Source: an uncultured Sulfurovum sp.
GTDB lineage: Bacteria > Campylobacterota > Campylobacteria > Campylobacterales > Sulfurovaceae
Reading direction: 5' to 3'
NCBI GenBank assembly: GCA_947311605.1
Contig: CAMZLC010000176.1
Span: forward strand, 1-5,644
Length of the DNA: 5,644 nt
Shown: one piece after another, positions 5,498-5,644 of the stretch
Numbering within the stretch: position 1 is the first letter of the stretch
How the letters are laid out: each line of letters begins with the position of its first letter
Program-made: the position numbers and the translations under genes
The notes under the pieces: model-generated
Told to the model about the DNA's origin: nothing
The model's input: the letters and a program-made list of their open reading frames with translations, nothing else
The model's database searches: none

Positions 5498-5508
5498 AAA
5501 TGGGTGCT

Positions 5509-5644
5509 TTAGGAATCTGTCATGGAGCCTACTATCTCTTCGGCTCTTTTTTTGGCCTGTTCTACATCGCTGTCAAGTACAAGACTGACAGCCATTCTGC
5601 GCCCCACATGAGACTTTGGTTTCCCAAAGACTCTTACAAATGAG
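5509..5644 (-). CDS. purT: PurT, formate-dependent phosphoribosylglycinamide formyltransferase, C-terminal 44 residues
   Basis: The frame enters from the right edge and ends at a TAA at 5509-5511. It reads SFVRVFGKPKSHVGRRMAVS, then a helix DVEQAKKRAEEI. This matches the family's C-terminal ATP-grasp lid region (RvFGKP....RRmgVal, then an Ala/Lys-rich helix). PurT uses ATP and formate to formylate GAR in purine synthesis. Only about a ninth of the protein is visible, so active-site residues cannot be checked. It lies on the same strand as the operon and 65 bp before it. No terminator-like hairpin follows the stop, so read-through into the operon is possible. Confidence 0.8.
   Translation of the reverse strand, partial: SFVRVFGKPKSHVGRRMAVSLVLDSDVEQAKKRAEEIVGSMTDS

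Noticed and set aside
5444..5508. Rho-independent terminator between purT and the VKOR gene
   Set aside because: No inverted repeat followed by a T run could be found; the A run belongs to the leader of the VKOR gene.

Overview
The window looks like an accessory-to-core stretch of a Campylobacterota (epsilonproteobacterial) genome, most like the Sulfurovum/Sulfurimonas group. That is inferred from remembered family likeness (fumarate reductase type, VKOR-thioredoxin fusion, MshQ-like surface proteins with an NPKRIPGATIRY motif); no search was run. No RNA gene, insertion sequence, CRISPR array or phage gene is visible.

Left part (1-1237, plus strand): two tandem secreted or surface proteins. 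The first is cut by the window edge and ends with a PA14-like region and a DUF11-like beta domain. The second starts with a signal peptide and an H-type-lectin-like domain. It then runs out of frame into a second copy of the DUF11-like domain and stops at 980, while the rest of that domain stays readable in another frame to 1237. It looks like an internally deleted, frameshifted paralogue.

Middle and right (1182-5443, minus strand): a compact gene run, read right to left. It holds a five-helix VKOR-type disulfide enzyme fused to a thioredoxin-like domain, a D-2-hydroxyacid dehydrogenase, a fumarate reductase/succinate dehydrogenase flavoprotein, and its iron-sulfur partner. Gaps are 32 bp, 13 bp and a 13-bp overlap, so it is probably one transcript from a promoter with a perfect TATAAT at 5469-5474. 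The flavoprotein and iron-sulfur protein should form one redox module, but no membrane anchor or CCG-type third subunit is next to them.

Right edge (5509-5644, minus strand): the C-terminal 44 residues of PurT, formate-dependent GAR transformylase.

Points deserving a second look: the flavoprotein has Gln where the FAD-linking His normally sits. The iron-sulfur subunit has a fourth Cys in its second ferredoxin motif, a four-copy 7-bp tandem repeat in its coding region, and a C-terminus that overruns 56 bp into the opposing gene, possibly after loss of one G. A five-codon minicistron with a strong ribosome site lies just before the flavoprotein start.
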